The notes: a model not told the origin generated them from the sequence alone. Shown: positions 48,139 through 58,206, counted from the first letter of the stretch. The stretch is 64,000 bases of DNA from G963663525 sp963663525 (GCA_963663525.2 CAXXHC010000001.1:3235273-3299272), one strand, 5' to 3'. A program made the numbers and translations.

Positions 48139-50921
48139 CGTTTGGCCCTTCCTGGTGAGGATTTCAGTCGCAGTTTGGTCTCAAGTTCTTTCGCCGCGCT
48201 GATATCAATGAAAGTGATGACCAACCCGTCGATGACGTTATCCGTCGTGCGGTACGGCATAATGCGTACCGTAAACCAGCGCCCGTCGCGTGTGGCGACC
48301 TGCTTTTCCGAAAACACCAGCGTTCGCAGCACATCTTGAGCATCGTCCGACAAATCCGTGTAGTCCAGATCGGTGACAAGATCGCTCAAAGGGCGCCCCA
48401 CGTCGCCTGGAATCAGCTTGATGATTTTGGTCGCAGGTTCGGTGAAGCGGCGTACATTCAGTTTGCCGTCCAAAAATACCGTGGCGATTTCCGTGCTGTT
48501 GAGCAGGTTGGTCATGTCGTTGTTGACCCGCGAGAGGTCGTCCAGCTTCGATTGCAATTCGGCATTGACCGTCTGCAACTCCTCGTTCAGCGACTGCATC
48601 TCTTCTTTTGAGGTGGTCAGCTCTTCGTTGGTGGACTGCAATTCCTCATTCGTCGATTGCAATTCCTCGTTGGCCGATTTCAATTCTTCGTGCGAACTCT
48701 GCATCTCCTCGCGCGTGCTGTGCAGTTCCTCGCGCGTGCTGTGCAGTTCCTCGCGCAGCCGTTGCGTCTCCTCTTCCAGTTCCGCAACGCATGAAGCATC
48801 GACCGGCGCGGATTTGACGCGCATTGACTTTTTCTGCTGTTGAAGCGATGCGACATCGGAAAATACAATCAACACCATCCCGCAAAGTGCCTCAGACGAC
48901 GAAAGCGGCTGAAGGATCAGATCTACGACTTGCGTCCCGCCGTTGGTTCCCACTTCCAGGTTGTGAATCGTGACCTCGGATTTCTGCCGAAGTGCTTTGC
49001 TGAAAGCGCCGGACAACTCGTGCCGCAGACCTTCACGCGCCATGGCGAAAATGTTCAGGTTGGCTTTGCCCACCGGCAGCTCCAGGTATTTTCCTGTCCG
49101 GGCGCTGATATACAGAATGTCGCCTTGGGCGTTCACCAGCGCGGCCGCCGGAGAATAGCGTTGCAAGATGAGCTGTTCAGCCAGCGATTCCAGGCTGGAG
49201 GGTGTTTTCTTCATGGCGATGTTCTCCGTGGCGGTTTTCGGCGCAGCGACAAAGGTGCATGGGAATTCAATCGGCGTGACGGACAGCGTGCTTTCCCGAC
49301 GCTGATACAACTTCAGCCTGCTATCCAGCGGCGCAAACTGATCCGTGAAACTACCGATGCTCTCCGCACTTCCAAGCAGCAGCACGCCGCCGGGATTCAG
49401 GCTGTAGTGAAACAGCGGCAACAGCTTTTTCTGCAAATCCGCGCTCAGATAAATCAGCAGGTTGCGGCAGGTGAGGATGTCAAGTTTGGTAAATGGAGGG
49501 TCCATGATCACGTTCTGCGGGGCGAAGATCACCATTTCGCGGATCTCTTTGCTTACCCTGTACTGGCTTTCTTCTTTCGTGAAAAAGCGGTCCAACCGCT
49601 CCGTCGAGACATCGGCGGCGATGTTGGCGGGAAAAACGCCCGCCCGGGCTTTGTCGATGGCGTCCCGGTCCAGATCGGTGGCAAAAACTTGTAAGGAAAA
49701 GCCGTTTTTAACCTTGAGCGATTCCAGCGCCTCCTTGAACACGATGGCCAGAGAGTAGGCTTCCTCGCCCGTCGAGCAGCCGGGTACCCAGGCCCGAAGC
49801 GTCTGTCCGGTGAGCCGGTTTTTCAACCGTGCCGGGATGATCTCCGTTTTCAGCTTCTCCCAGGCATCCGCATCGCGGAAGAAGTTCGTCACGCCGATCA
49901 GAAGTTCCTTGAACAGCAGATCCAGTTCATTCCGGTTTTCTCGAAGATAGCGGACGTACAAGTTGATTTTTGCGATCTGGTGGATACTCATGCGCCGCTC
50001 GATGCGGCGATACAGCGTACTCTTCTTGTACAGCGAGAAATCGTTGCCTGTCCGTGACCGCAGCAGGATCACGACCTTGTCCAGCGAGCTCTGGGTCTTG
50101 TCGTCCACGACCGTCGCCGTTCCGGTTTTCATCAATGGCGCGTGTTTCAGATAGGCGACGATCATGCCCGCCAGTTCGTTGGCTGGAGCGACAATATCGG
50201 CTAGTCCGGCTTCGATCGCGCTGTGCGGCATGCCGTTGAACTTGGCCGATCCCGGCTCCTGCGCCAGCGCCAGCCCGGCCTTTTCCTTGATGGCCCGCAA
50301 GCCAAGGGTGCCGTCCGAGCCCATGCCGGAAAGGATCACCCCGATGCTGTGCTCCTGCTGGTCGTCGGCCAACGAACGCAGAAAGAAATCGATCGGCAGG
50401 CGCAGGCCGCGCCGGGCTGTGGGCTCCAGCAAGTACAGCACGCCGTGCAGGATCGACATGTCCCGGTTGGGAGGGATGACGTACACGCAATCCGGCTCCA
50501 CCGGCATGCGGTCCCTGACCTGGCGCACCTTCATTTTCGTGATGCGCTGCAAAAGTTCGGGCATGATGCCCTTGTGGTCCGGGTCCAGATGCTGCACGAT
50601 GACGAAGGCCATCCCGCAATCTTTCGGAACACCACCCAACAACTGTTCCAAAGCTTCCAGTCCACCAGCAGATGCGCCGATGCCGACGATGGGGAAGGAT
50701 GGCGAATCGCCCTGGGTGGTTTGGCTTTCTTTGGTGCGAAGGGCGGAGGTTTTTGAACGGGATGGTCTGGAGGTGTTCTTGCCTGAGTTTTCAGGTTTGG
50801 CTTTGGGGATGTCGGCGGAGACTGTTTTAGAAGATCGTTCTGTCTTCGTATTGGCTGTGGAAGCGTCTTTCGACTTTTTCGTCTTTACGCTTTTCCGAAC
50901 CGTCTTATTCTTCATGGCCAT
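48135..50921 (-). CDS. CheB-CheR fusion protein with PAS domain
   Basis: About 928 aa from the ATG preceded by AGGACAGG. A basic low-complexity start (to residue 75) is followed by the CheB methylesterase domain (GIGASAGGLEALEQLL, VQHLDPDHKG, LSGMGSDGTLG: the Ser-His-Asp triad). Next is CheR with its N-terminal helical domain, SAM-binding VPGCSTGEEAYSLAI and NFFRDADAW. Then a PAS-like segment, a long heptad coiled coil (NEELQSTNEELQSTNEELTT and similar) and a C-terminal PAS domain. Such fusions lack a receiver and link to PAS hybrid kinases, as here with ATGA overlap. Role: sensory adaptation or stress signalling, not necessarily chemotaxis. Confidence 0.93.
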   Translation of the reverse strand: MAMKNKTVRKSVKTKKSKDASTANTKTERSSKTVSADIPKAKPENSGKNTSRPSRSKTSALRTKESQTTQGDSPSFPIVGIGASAGGLEALEQLLGGVPKDCGMAFVIVQHLDPDHKGIMPELLQRITKMKVRQVRDRMPVEPDCVYVIPPNRDMSILHGVLYLLEPTARRGLRLPIDFFLRSLADDQQEHSIGVILSGMGSDGTLGLRAIKEKAGLALAQEPGSAKFNGMPHSAIEAGLADIVAPANELAGMIVAYLKHAPLMKTGTATVVDDKTQSSLDKVVILLRSRTGNDFSLYKKSTLYRRIERRMSIHQIAKINLYVRYLRENRNELDLLFKELLIGVTNFFRDADAWEKLKTEIIPARLKNRLTGQTLRAWVPGCSTGEEAYSLAIVFKEALESLKVKNGFSLQVFATDLDRDAIDKARAGVFPANIAADVSTERLDRFFTKEESQYRVSKEIREMVIFAPQNVIMDPPFTKLDILTCRNLLIYLSADLQKKLLPLFHYSLNPGGVLLLGSAESIGSFTDQFAPLDSRLKLYQRRESTLSVTPIEFPCTFVAAPKTATENIAMKKTPSSLESLAEQLILQRYSPAAALVNAQGDILYISARTGKYLELPVGKANLNIFAMAREGLRHELSGAFSKALRQKSEVTIHNLEVGTNGGTQVVDLILQPLSSSEALCGMVLIVFSDVASLQQQKKSMRVKSAPVDASCVAELEEETQRLREELHSTREELHSTREEMQSSHEELKSANEELQSTNEELQSTNEELTTSKEEMQSLNEELQTVNAELQSKLDDLSRVNNDMTNLLNSTEIATVFLDGKLNVRRFTEPATKIIKLIPGDVGRPLSDLVTDLDYTDLSDDAQDVLRTLVFSEKQVATRDGRWFTVRIMPYRTTDNVIDGLVITFIDISAAKELETKLRLKSSPGRAKR

Positions 50922-51202
50922 TTGCGCACCTGTCCTTTGCGGAGCGGCGCTAAACGCTCCTGGCCAGCATCGCCGACTGCCTTTATTTACAATCCGTAAA
51001 TAAAAGCTCAAGCTACGGCGAAACTATCGTTAGATCCTACTATCACTATGCACTATCTGACTGACTTTACAATGAAAATCGGAAATTGATTGTTTGAGTA
51101 AGCGATAGCGCAGATGGAAGCAGCCGTAAGCCTCTCATGACCAGTATGTGCCGAATTTTCGGGGAGGACGAGAGTACTCAACGAGAAACAAGATACGTAC
51201 AA

Positions 51203-52774
51203 TCAGAACACCGACTGGAGATTTAAGGAAAAGTTGTGACTGAAACCCATCGGAGCGAAGCCGAAGGCGTAATAAAGATCCAGTGAAAACTGATCCATGA
51301 AAAGGAAATGCACGCTCGGTCCGAAGGCGTCGGCGCTAGCGAACGGGCGCCCAGGCTGCATGGCGTCCCGGTAAGCCGCCACTTCGTTGAAAAGACCGAG
51401 TTTTACCTTGTCACTCCAGATCGCGCCGCGAAACGCTATCTCGGCCTGTATCGTTTCGCGTACCCAGTAGCGGTCACCGAAAAAGGCGCGCATGCACGAT
51501 CCGGAAAGGGGTTGCTCGTCCCAGAAGAGAATCTCGCCCGCCAGGTACAGACCGCGAGCCCTCAGAATGAGGTCGTGCAATCCGAACTGGAAGGGAAACT
51601 GGAAATCCACCTGGGAATCGGAAAGGACGCGGCTGTACTTGGAGAACGAAATTGTCTCGTCGATCTGAAGCTTCCTTTTACGCGCTGTGCGCAGTTTCTC
51701 CTCTGAATCCAGGTCCAGGACAAGCGAGGCTCGAATGAGAATGCGCTGCCTATTGCGCTCCCTAGGCACAACGACAATCTGGCCGTCTGGTCCGGGTTGC
51801 AACTTAGCGACATTGAAAACGTACGTGTCTGATGCCCCCATCCCTGCCACAATTTTCAGCAGCGGAGGCAGGATGTAAAAACCAATCTCGCTAACGGCCA
51901 GCCAACGGCCCGTTCGCAGCGACGCGAACCCGATGTCGGTGCGTGCATAATACGACAGCTCCGCTTCCGTTTCGATACCAGGTACCAGGAAGCCATCAAA
52001 GTAGGCGGGCAACTGGTAGTGAATCCGAAGAAGGCCGTGGACCCAGGTAAATTTCGGATCTGGCTCCAACAACAGGCGCCTGTAAGGAACGGCAACTTCG
52101 AGCTGGGATAACAAACTGTCGTTTTTAATGATCATGCCCTCACTCAGGAACCGGACGCGGGGTTCCAGTCCATACGTGGAGTTCAGGGTCGCTCCGAGCA
52201 TCCAGCCAAAACGCCGCTTATGCACCAGCTTGATCTGGAGTTCGCGCGCGGGGACAACGTCGCCGAGGATATTCGTCACCAGCTCGCTACGGTCAACCAC
52301 TTTGTAAGTCAGATCGACAAGCCTTTCCTTGTTGCTTTCCAGCAACCATTTCATGGCATTCTCGACCATTGTTTTTTGATATATGTCGCCCGGTAAATTA
52401 AGGGACATTCGGAAGATGAAACTCTCTTTGGCGGATGCATCCAGAAATACGACGCCAGCCATCCGGCCCTCGTCGATATCGATGCGCAGCTGACCGTCCG
52501 GGTCGGCGCGATACCACGCACGTGCGTAAGTATAACCCCGGATCTTGTACAAACGTAATATCCGGTTGATAGCGCCTTTCGCCCACCGGTCAAGATGGAT
52601 AGTCGATGGCAGCGGACCGGCCGTCGCACGCACCTTTTTCTCGCTCAGGAGACTGGCTCCTGTGATGACCAGTTCCGTTTCCGCGTGCGCAGGCTGTGTG
52701 GCTAGCCAAACTACCGAGAGAACACCCAGGACAAGTGTTGTCCGGAAAACGCGTGCCAAAGTTGGCAACAACAA
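51203..52774 (-). CDS. Omp85/BamA-like outer-membrane protein
   Basis: 523 aa. Signal peptide with VWLATQPAHA-ET cleavage. Residues 35-170 look like one or two POTRA-type modules (HLDRWAKGAINRILRLYKIRGYTYARAWY, RIDIDEGRMAGVVFLD). The rest alternates beta strands and ends in SLNLQSVF, the aromatic C-terminal signature of outer-membrane barrels. It is shorter than BamA (about 800 aa), so a single-POTRA Omp85-like transporter or insertase is likely. No partner gene identified. Confidence 0.75.
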   Translation of the reverse strand: MLLPTLARVFRTTLVLGVLSVVWLATQPAHAETELVITGASLLSEKKVRATAGPLPSTIHLDRWAKGAINRILRLYKIRGYTYARAWYRADPDGQLRIDIDEGRMAGVVFLDASAKESFIFRMSLNLPGDIYQKTMVENAMKWLLESNKERLVDLTYKVVDRSELVTNILGDVVPARELQIKLVHKRRFGWMLGATLNSTYGLEPRVRFLSEGMIIKNDSLLSQLEVAVPYRRLLLEPDPKFTWVHGLLRIHYQLPAYFDGFLVPGIETEAELSYYARTDIGFASLRTGRWLAVSEIGFYILPPLLKIVAGMGASDTYVFNVAKLQPGPDGQIVVVPRERNRQRILIRASLVLDLDSEEKLRTARKRKLQIDETISFSKYSRVLSDSQVDFQFPFQFGLHDLILRARGLYLAGEILFWDEQPLSGSCMRAFFGDRYWVRETIQAEIAFRGAIWSDKVKLGLFNEVAAYRDAMQPGRPFASADAFGPSVHFLFMDQFSLDLYYAFGFAPMGFSHNFSLNLQSVF

Positions 52775-52890
52775 GAGCAGGCCCCCTGATAGATAGACCC
52801 AGCCCGAGACTATGACGAAACGTCTTATAGAACGCCTCAGGGGAGAACTCCCGAATCGTATCCGGTATCGAAACGTTTGTGTCCCTTCAC

Positions 52891-53433
52891 TCAGAACCGA
52901 TAACGGGCACCGATGGCAAAGTCGACATCGTAGTAAACACCTGTATCCGGGACAACCACGAGAAGGCCGATCGGGGACAACTCGAAGAACAGGTCAAATG
53001 GAGCCTTGTGAAAGGGTACCCGAATGCCTACAAGTCCCCGCCCCCCAAACCCGAAGTGCAACCGGTCGGAATACCTGTAATTGTAGTCGTATTTATACAC
53101 ATAGTTTCTGCCCGTGAGCCATTCTAACTTGGCACCAAAGCCGAAGTAGAAAAGGAGCGCTGCTGTGCGGTTATCGGGCAGGAAATTCCATGCGTCGTAG
53201 GTCCAATCCACCATCGTGGCCACAGCATCGCCGGGAAAAAAACTGTACCCGAAGTGGGCTTGGATTGCACTGCGCTCGCCGATGCCGCCTCTCAGGGTGA
53301 CGCCGGTCGGGTCGCCCAGTATTAGGCCTAAAGAAAAGCCATTTTGGTTTTGGGCGGGCTCCTGTGCTTCTGCCACTGCCGGTGAGAATGTCAAAGCGAA
53401 CAGCAGAAATCCTATCACGAATACATATTTCAT
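52891..53433 (-). CDS. Outer-membrane beta-barrel protein
   Basis: About 180 aa, ATG preceded by GGAGATACCC. Signal peptide MKYVFVIGFLLFALTFSPAV-AEAQ. Mature part: beta strands (NGFSLGLILGDPTGVTLRGG, IQAHFGYSFF, KLEWLTGRNYVYKYDYNYR) ending in FAIGARYRF with the C-terminal Phe of barrel proteins. Size suggests an 8-stranded barrel. Function unknown. It is close to stress-type genes. Confidence 0.8.
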   Translation of the reverse strand: MKYVFVIGFLLFALTFSPAVAEAQEPAQNQNGFSLGLILGDPTGVTLRGGIGERSAIQAHFGYSFFPGDAVATMVDWTYDAWNFLPDNRTAALLFYFGFGAKLEWLTGRNYVYKYDYNYRYSDRLHFGFGGRGLVGIRVPFHKAPFDLFFELSPIGLLVVVPDTGVYYDVDFAIGARYRF

Positions 53434-53489
53434 GGGTATCTCCAGATTGCAGCTCCCTGCAAGGGTTGAATTGCGTTTGACGTCCTCAA

Positions 53490-53648
53490 TCATCTCGACG
53501 CCCGACGTCCCAGGATAAGCCAAATAAGGACGACGATCACGGAGATTACAAGGAGAATGTGAATGAATCCTCCCATGGTGGTAGTAGAGCTTATCAGTAC
53601 GAGCGCTCACATGGCCAAGAGAACCAAAGCGATTATCCACAACATCAT
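53490..53648 (-). pseudogene. lmo0937-type small membrane protein with internal TGA
   Basis: The frame reads MMLWIIALVLLAM, TGA, then ALVLISSTTMGGFIHILLVI and ends WLILGRRASR, 52 codons. It is the usual size and two-helix form of the lmo0937/DUF5670 family, with a strong RBS (AAGGAGGAT). The TGA at codon 14 stands where relatives have Trp or Leu. It is probably a nonsense mutation; no evidence of TGA recoding elsewhere. Confidence 0.7.
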
Positions 53649-53716
53649 GGGATCCTCCTTCGCTTATAGACGAACGACCCAGAGGCACGGCGCTCTTCAC
53701 CCCTGGGTCGCCAGGA

Positions 53717-53908
53717 TTATTTCAGAATCTTGTCGAGCTTCATCTTGATCGCTTCCTTGGTGTCGCCGAACCGCTCTTGGATGACGCCGTAGAGCTTGTC
53801 CATGGAGCCTTCAGCCTTCTTGAAGTCATCGTCAGTGAGTTCGCCCCAGGCCTTCTTCGCTCTTCCCTTGACCTGATCCCACTTGCCTTTTGTTTGATCC
53901 TGATTCAT
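53717..53908 (-). CDS. CsbD-family stress protein
   Basis: 63 aa. Family pattern throughout: NQDQTKGKWDQVKGRAKKAW, GELTDDDFKKAEGSMDKLYG, QERFGDTKEAIKMKLDKIL. Small soluble helical protein induced by general stress in many bacteria. ATG preceded by GAGG. Part of a minus-strand run of envelope and stress genes. Confidence 0.93.
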   Translation of the reverse strand: MNQDQTKGKWDQVKGRAKKAWGELTDDDFKKAEGSMDKLYGVIQERFGDTKEAIKMKLDKILK

Positions 53909-53926
53909 ATGCCTCACCCTTCATAT

Positions 53927-54844
53927 TTACTGGTTGGACGCATGTGAATCACGTTCGATGATGATCTCGACACGGCGGTTGTTGGCGCGTCCTTCGGCAG
54001 ATGAGTTATCCCCTATCGGATTTCCCTCTCCCATCCCACTGGCCCGAATGCGTTCCGCTGGGAAACCACCATGCACGAGGTAATCGCGCACGGTATCGGC
54101 ACGTCGCTGCGAGAGAACCTGATTGTATGACGGCGTACCATAAGAATCGGTATGACCCTCGATCAGCAGATGGCGTTCGCTCACCGTTCTCAAGGCACTT
54201 CCCACGTCATCCAATTTGGTCTTGGCGGCAGGTAGAAGTGCCGACTCGTTTGATCTGAAAAGAACGCTTCCCGATAATGTTACGACTAGTCCGCGCTCGT
54301 CTTCCTTGACGGCGGCGAGTTTGGCGAGCGCGGCCATCGCTGCGGTCGTTCGCTTTTCTGACTCTTTAAGTTTGGCGACATCGGCCAGCGCTGCGTCCGT
54401 TCGCCTTTCCGAATCTCTAAGATTTCGATTAGCCAATTCTGTGGCAGCATCTGACTCCGCGTCTGCAGCTCGTTTTTCGGAATTTCGCAGATCCTGCACC
54501 GCCTGTTCGGAGATTTCAGCCTGCTTGGAATTGTAATCGGCGTTTGAATTGTCCTTACTGGCTTTTGAAACCGCCATGGTTCCTATTACACTAGCCAGTT
54601 CAGCTTTACGCTGAGCTACATAGGCTAAGTCAAGCGTCCTGAATGAGTCCGAGTTTGCTTTGAATGACTGCTCTGCCTTGGTGAGTGCCACCTGTGCGAT
54701 GTGTAACTCCGCTGGAGCCAGTTTAGCCGCCGGTCCCTCGCTTGCTTGCTGGTACGCCGCACGAGCGTTGATAAGCTGTTGCGGTGTGACTGTAGCGCAG
54801 CCAATGACCAATAGTGCTGGGATCAATAGTTTAATAAGTTTCAT
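53927..54844 (-). CDS. OmpA-family lipoprotein with DUF4398 region
   Basis: 305 aa. Lipobox LLVIGC. Residues 20-100 form a helical DUF4398-type segment (LINARAAYQQASEGPAAKLA, LHIAQVALTKAEQSFK), followed by a long Ala/Glu/Arg coiled coil with repeats of the form L-R-(N/D)SE(K/R)R. The C-terminal OmpA domain has HLLIEGHTDSYGTPSYNQVLS, RRADTVRDYL and ANNRRVEIII, which bind peptidoglycan. It would tether the outer membrane to the wall. The next gene upstream is a shorter DUF4398 lipoprotein, probably co-transcribed (21 bp gap). Confidence 0.92.
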   Translation of the reverse strand: MKLIKLLIPALLVIGCATVTPQQLINARAAYQQASEGPAAKLAPAELHIAQVALTKAEQSFKANSDSFRTLDLAYVAQRKAELASVIGTMAVSKASKDNSNADYNSKQAEISEQAVQDLRNSEKRAADAESDAATELANRNLRDSERRTDAALADVAKLKESEKRTTAAMAALAKLAAVKEDERGLVVTLSGSVLFRSNESALLPAAKTKLDDVGSALRTVSERHLLIEGHTDSYGTPSYNQVLSQRRADTVRDYLVHGGFPAERIRASGMGEGNPIGDNSSAEGRANNRRVEIIIERDSHASNQ

Positions 54845-54865
54845 GGAATGCTCCTTTTCTTGAGT

Positions 54866-55231
54866 TTATGGATTATCCTGACGTAGTTGACGTACTCTCT
54901 CCATCGCTTTAGTGGCTTCCGCTTTCTCGGCATCTCCATGCGAGAGCGCGATGGCCAGTTCGGCGTCGGCCTCAGCGCACATCAGCATAGATTTGGCTTT
55001 CTCCTCATCACCATTTCTATTTAGCGCTTGGGCGCGCTCCAACTCCTCCTTGGCAAATTGCAGATGAAGTGAGGCTTGCGGTACGCTAGACGCGCCAAGC
55101 TCCTCGGCAGCGCGTATTCCGGAGGTAGTTGCCTCCGTGCGCAGTGAGGTGCTTGCGCATCCGACCGCGATTGTCATGGCGATGATGGCCACGGCGAATA
55201 ATAGAATTCTGAACTTGGAAATGTTTCTCAT
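54866..55231 (-). CDS. DUF4398-type lipoprotein
   Basis: 121 aa. Signal with lipobox IAVGC. Helical DUF4398-type body: SSVPQASLHLQFAKEELERA, CAEADAELAIALSHGDAEKA. First gene of a likely two-gene unit with the OmpA-like lipoprotein. Function unknown; possibly envelope maintenance under stress. Confidence 0.85.
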   Translation of the reverse strand: MRNISKFRILLFAVAIIAMTIAVGCASTSLRTEATTSGIRAAEELGASSVPQASLHLQFAKEELERAQALNRNGDEEKAKSMLMCAEADAELAIALSHGDAEKAEATKAMERVRQLRQDNP

Positions 55232-55277
55232 TGGATCTTCCTTTTGTAAGTTGTCTCGCGATTCCCAATCAAACTAG

Positions 55278-56142
55278 ATAGTGTCGTCACGAGAAGTCGA
55301 ATATTCTGGACATGATCATTGTCTTTTTGATATATTTCTTTTGAATAGAATATATCAAAGGGAACTGCTATGGAAGCCGCCTATCATCGTCATGACATTT
55401 CCGATCATGCATGGGAACTCTTGGAACCTCATTTACCGGGACGCAAAGGTTCTTGGGGTGGTGTTGCCGAAGACAATCGACGCTTTATCAATGCTGTTTT
55501 CTGGATTCTTCGCACCGGTGCTCCGTGGCGTGATCTGCCGCCGGATTATGGCGACTGGAACAACACCAACCGTCGATTTTGCCGGTGGCGCGATAAAGGA
55601 ATCTGGGAGGGATTGCTCGAAATCCTCATCGATGATCCCGATTACGAATGGTTGATGATCGACGCCAGCCACGTCAAAGTTCACCCGCACGCGGCAGGAG
55701 CGAAAGGCGGCAACCAGGCGATGGGCCGCACAAAAGGGGGCTCAACACTAAAATACACCTGGCCGTGGATGCGCATGGTAATCCGGTCCGAGCGATTGTT
55801 ACGGATGGTCCACGAGCAGATTGCAAGGAGGCTTGCGCACTGATCGAAGGGATCGACGCCGAGTATCTACTGGCCGATCGCGGCTACGATACAGACAAGA
55901 TTATCGAAGAAGCCGAAAATGCGGAAATGGAGGTGGTCATCCCGCCGAAGAAGAATCGGAAGGTCCAACGACCCTACGACAAAGAGCTTTACCGTGCGCG
56001 GCATCTGGTCGAAAATGCCTTTTTGAAGCTGAAACGCTGGAGGGGAATTGCTACGAGATATGCAAAGAATGCCGCATCTTTCCTCGCCGCCGTTCATATT
56101 CGATGCCTCTTTCTTTGGCTGGATATCTCGTGACGACACTAC
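55278..56142 (+). mobile_element. IS5-family (IS427-type) insertion sequence
   Basis: About 865 bp. Ends TAGTGTCGTCACGAG and its perfect complement CTCGTGACGACACTA form 15-bp inverted repeats. CTAG flanks both sides (55274-55277, 56143-56146). It is inserted at the CTAG that in the intact slipin gene reads GCCACTAGTC. The other side no longer matches slipin, so a deletion accompanied or preceded the insertion. Confidence 0.9.
55370..56133 (+). CDS. IS5-family transposase, two frames
   Basis: The first frame (HDISDHAWELLEPHLPGR, INAVFWILRTGAPWRDLP, MIDASHVKVHPHA) gives the N-terminus and first Asp. The second frame continues NTKIHLAVDAHGNPVRAIVT, LLADRGYDTDKI with the second Asp, and HLVENAFLKLKRWRGIATRY with the Glu. 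The switch is a -1 shift at AAAAGGGGG (about 55733), a typical programmed frameshift for this group. A functional transposase by frameshifting is likely. Confidence 0.88.
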
Positions 56143-56477
56143 CTAGTGGCGTATAAATAATTCTCTACCTCAATCACTGCTTTTACAGGGTCCAATACTT
56201 TGAAATACACGACGGCATTCACTTTGATCGACACGTTGTCAAGCGTAATAACATCCTGTTCCGGAACATCGGTGGCGATGACGCGGGTGCTGATGCGCAC
56301 CATCCGATCGACGACCGGTATGATCCAGCGAAATCCCGGATCCAGAGTTTTCGTGATGCGACCGAAGCGAAAAACCACGCCGCGTTCATACTGGTTGAGA
56401 ATGCGGATGCCGGAAAAAGCCAGCAGTGCCAGAATTCCGAGTACGGTTGCCGATCCTGTTATCAGTAGCGATCCCAT
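56143..56477 (-). pseudogene. Truncated slipin copy
   Basis: The first 111 residues match the intact slipin (MGSLLITGSATVLGIL to VIEVENYLYAT) essentially identically, with the same RBS and upstream operator. The C-terminal half is gone at the IS5 border. The start is the ATG after GAGAGGAGAAAC. Confidence 0.9.
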
Positions 56478-56537
56478 GTTGTTTCTCCTCTCGTTTATTC
56501 TCATCTGTACTTACTGTACGCGTTAGACGGACGTATC

Positions 56538-56580
56538 GTCTATTAGGAAGTTTAAGCGTGATACTGTGAATAATTCGCAG
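56538..56580 (-). promoter_or_regulatory. Bipartite LysR-type operator, site 4
   Basis: On the minus strand: dyad CTGCGAATTATTCACAG, 13-bp gap, CTTCCTAATAGAC. Ends 60 bp before the truncated slipin start, the same spacing as at site 2. Confidence 0.72.
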
Positions 56581-56650
56581 TATATGGTCGTTGTATGTCT
56601 CGAAAACTCATTCCGGGCAGGATTGGCAATAACCACCTTCCGTAACCTGT

Positions 56651-57379
56651 GTGAATCGTAAATCGCCTTCCCCTTCCGCCAATTCACATAAGGCAACCTC
56701 TAAAAATCCACAGAAATCATTTCGATTCAAGAGACGTCTCGGATATAGCGGAACACCGTCGAGTAGGCAGGGGCGTTATCCGACCTATCTTTTGCGCCTG
56801 TGTGAGCGTGAGCTTCTGGATCGGGAACGTCGAGCCGCCGAACGCCGTTTGAGAGCGGCGAAGTTTCCGGTGATTAAAACCCTCGACATGTTCGATTTTC
56901 GTTCGCAAAGTTCGCTCAACGAACCGCTCGTTCGGGAACTGTTGCGTGGAGAGTATATCGATCAACGGGAAAACGTGCTGTTGATGGGCAACAGCGGAAC
57001 CGGCAAGACGCATCTGTCGAGCGCTTTGGGCTTCTCCGCCTGTGCGTTGGGAAAAAAAGTTCGTTTCTTCACGGTGACTCAACTGGTCAACGAGCTACTG
57101 GAGAAACGGGAGGATCGCCAGCTCAAACGTTTTCTGGTTCAGCTTGAAAAACAGCACCTGCTGATTCTGGACGAGTTGGGTTACGTGCCGTTTTCCAAAG
57201 CCAGAGCGAAGCTCGTGGTTTTCAGGGCGCCCACCTCCTCGTTCATTTTCACGGTCCCGATTTCCACCGTTAAGGCGCTGCCCGATCAGTCATTTTATTG
57301 TTTGCGCTTCGGGCACCGCCAAGCCGGTAGACGGTTGGAGTTGGATCGTCACCCTGCGATTGTAAGGCCAGCCATCTGA
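56651..57379 (+). pseudogene. IS21 helper (IstB-like ATPase) fragment
   Basis: The middle of the frame carries the IstB/DnaC-like ATPase: ELLDRERRAAERRLRAAKFP, Walker A GNSGTGKTHLSSAL, FFTVTQLVNELLE, and Walker B LLILDELGYVPFSKA. After that the sequence is unrelated and the last third overlaps the oppositely oriented OmpA-like gene. The N-terminus is also not family-like. No istA is nearby, so it is an IS21 remnant. Confidence 0.75.
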
Positions 57380-57853
57380 GTAAGCGTCATGAGCAGATGT
57401 CTCACCCTTCGATTCGGTCTCGACCCGTATTTGGGCGACCCCAAGCTCGATCAGGTACTTGGCCACGGCTTCGGCGCGACGCTTACCCAGTTGCTTATTG
57501 TACTTGCCGGAGCCCCTCGGATCGGTTCGACCGACCACCAGCAACGACATACCCTTGACTGGTCCGGTCTTGGCGCAAGTGGCTATCCGCTCGAGGCGTT
57601 CCTTGGCATCTGGAAGCAACTTCTCCGAGTCGTACTTGAAGAAAACCTTGTCCTTTGTAAGTCCGCACATGAACGCGAGCCAGGTGTCGATATCGACGGC
57701 GATGATGGTGGGATCCATCAGATAAGTCTTGTTCACTTTGTCTGTGGAACTGGATGGTTCGGCCGGTTTGACCTGAGCACACGAGGCGACGAGCACAAGA
57801 GCGGCTGCGAGGGTGATGCCCAGGGAGATGGATGACAGGGACTTTTTCTGCAT
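57290..57853 (-). CDS. OmpA-family lipoprotein
   Basis: 187 aa, ATG preceded by AAAGGAAA. Lipobox LVASC. The OmpA domain includes KVFFKYDSEKLLPDAKERLE, LLVVGRTDPRGSGKYNKQLG, KRRAEAVAKYLIELGV and PYNRRVTIQL. It anchors the outer membrane to peptidoglycan. The 3' end overlaps the IS21 fragment. The intergenic stretch 57854-58200 shows no gene. Confidence 0.9.
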   Translation of the reverse strand: MQKKSLSSISLGITLAAALVLVASCAQVKPAEPSSSTDKVNKTYLMDPTIIAVDIDTWLAFMCGLTKDKVFFKYDSEKLLPDAKERLERIATCAKTGPVKGMSLLVVGRTDPRGSGKYNKQLGKRRAEAVAKYLIELGVAQIRVETESKGETSAHDAYSDGWPYNRRVTIQLQPSTGLAVPEAQTIK

Positions 57854-58206
57854 TGGGAATTTCCTTTCCGCAGCGTTGCACGGCCACTTTGCAGCAGCTC
57901 GATTGAGTCTTCTGCGCAAAGGGCGACTAATAAAGTGGTCCTGCTTCACTTTGATTGCACCCGTTGGTTGCGAAAGCTCGCCTTTCGCACTGATAATTCT
58001 CCGGATACTTCCTCACCCCCGACTGTCCTTCTGCTCTCGCAATGAGCTGTTCCTTGGTCTTCGATGCAAATATTTCAAAGTTGGAATTGTCGCGACTATT
58101 ACTCATGGGTTTTCCTTCTGTCCCGAGCTGGGCCAGTGAACATAAAAAATTCTGTTCTCCTTGACCTGATTCTACTGATTCATCATAAGCCTTTGGACTA
58201 CATATC

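Noticed and set aside
53490..53648. Selenocysteine or stop-codon recoding at the TGA
   Set aside because: Family members carry no Sec, no SECIS-like hairpin is evident, and many genes here end in TGA.
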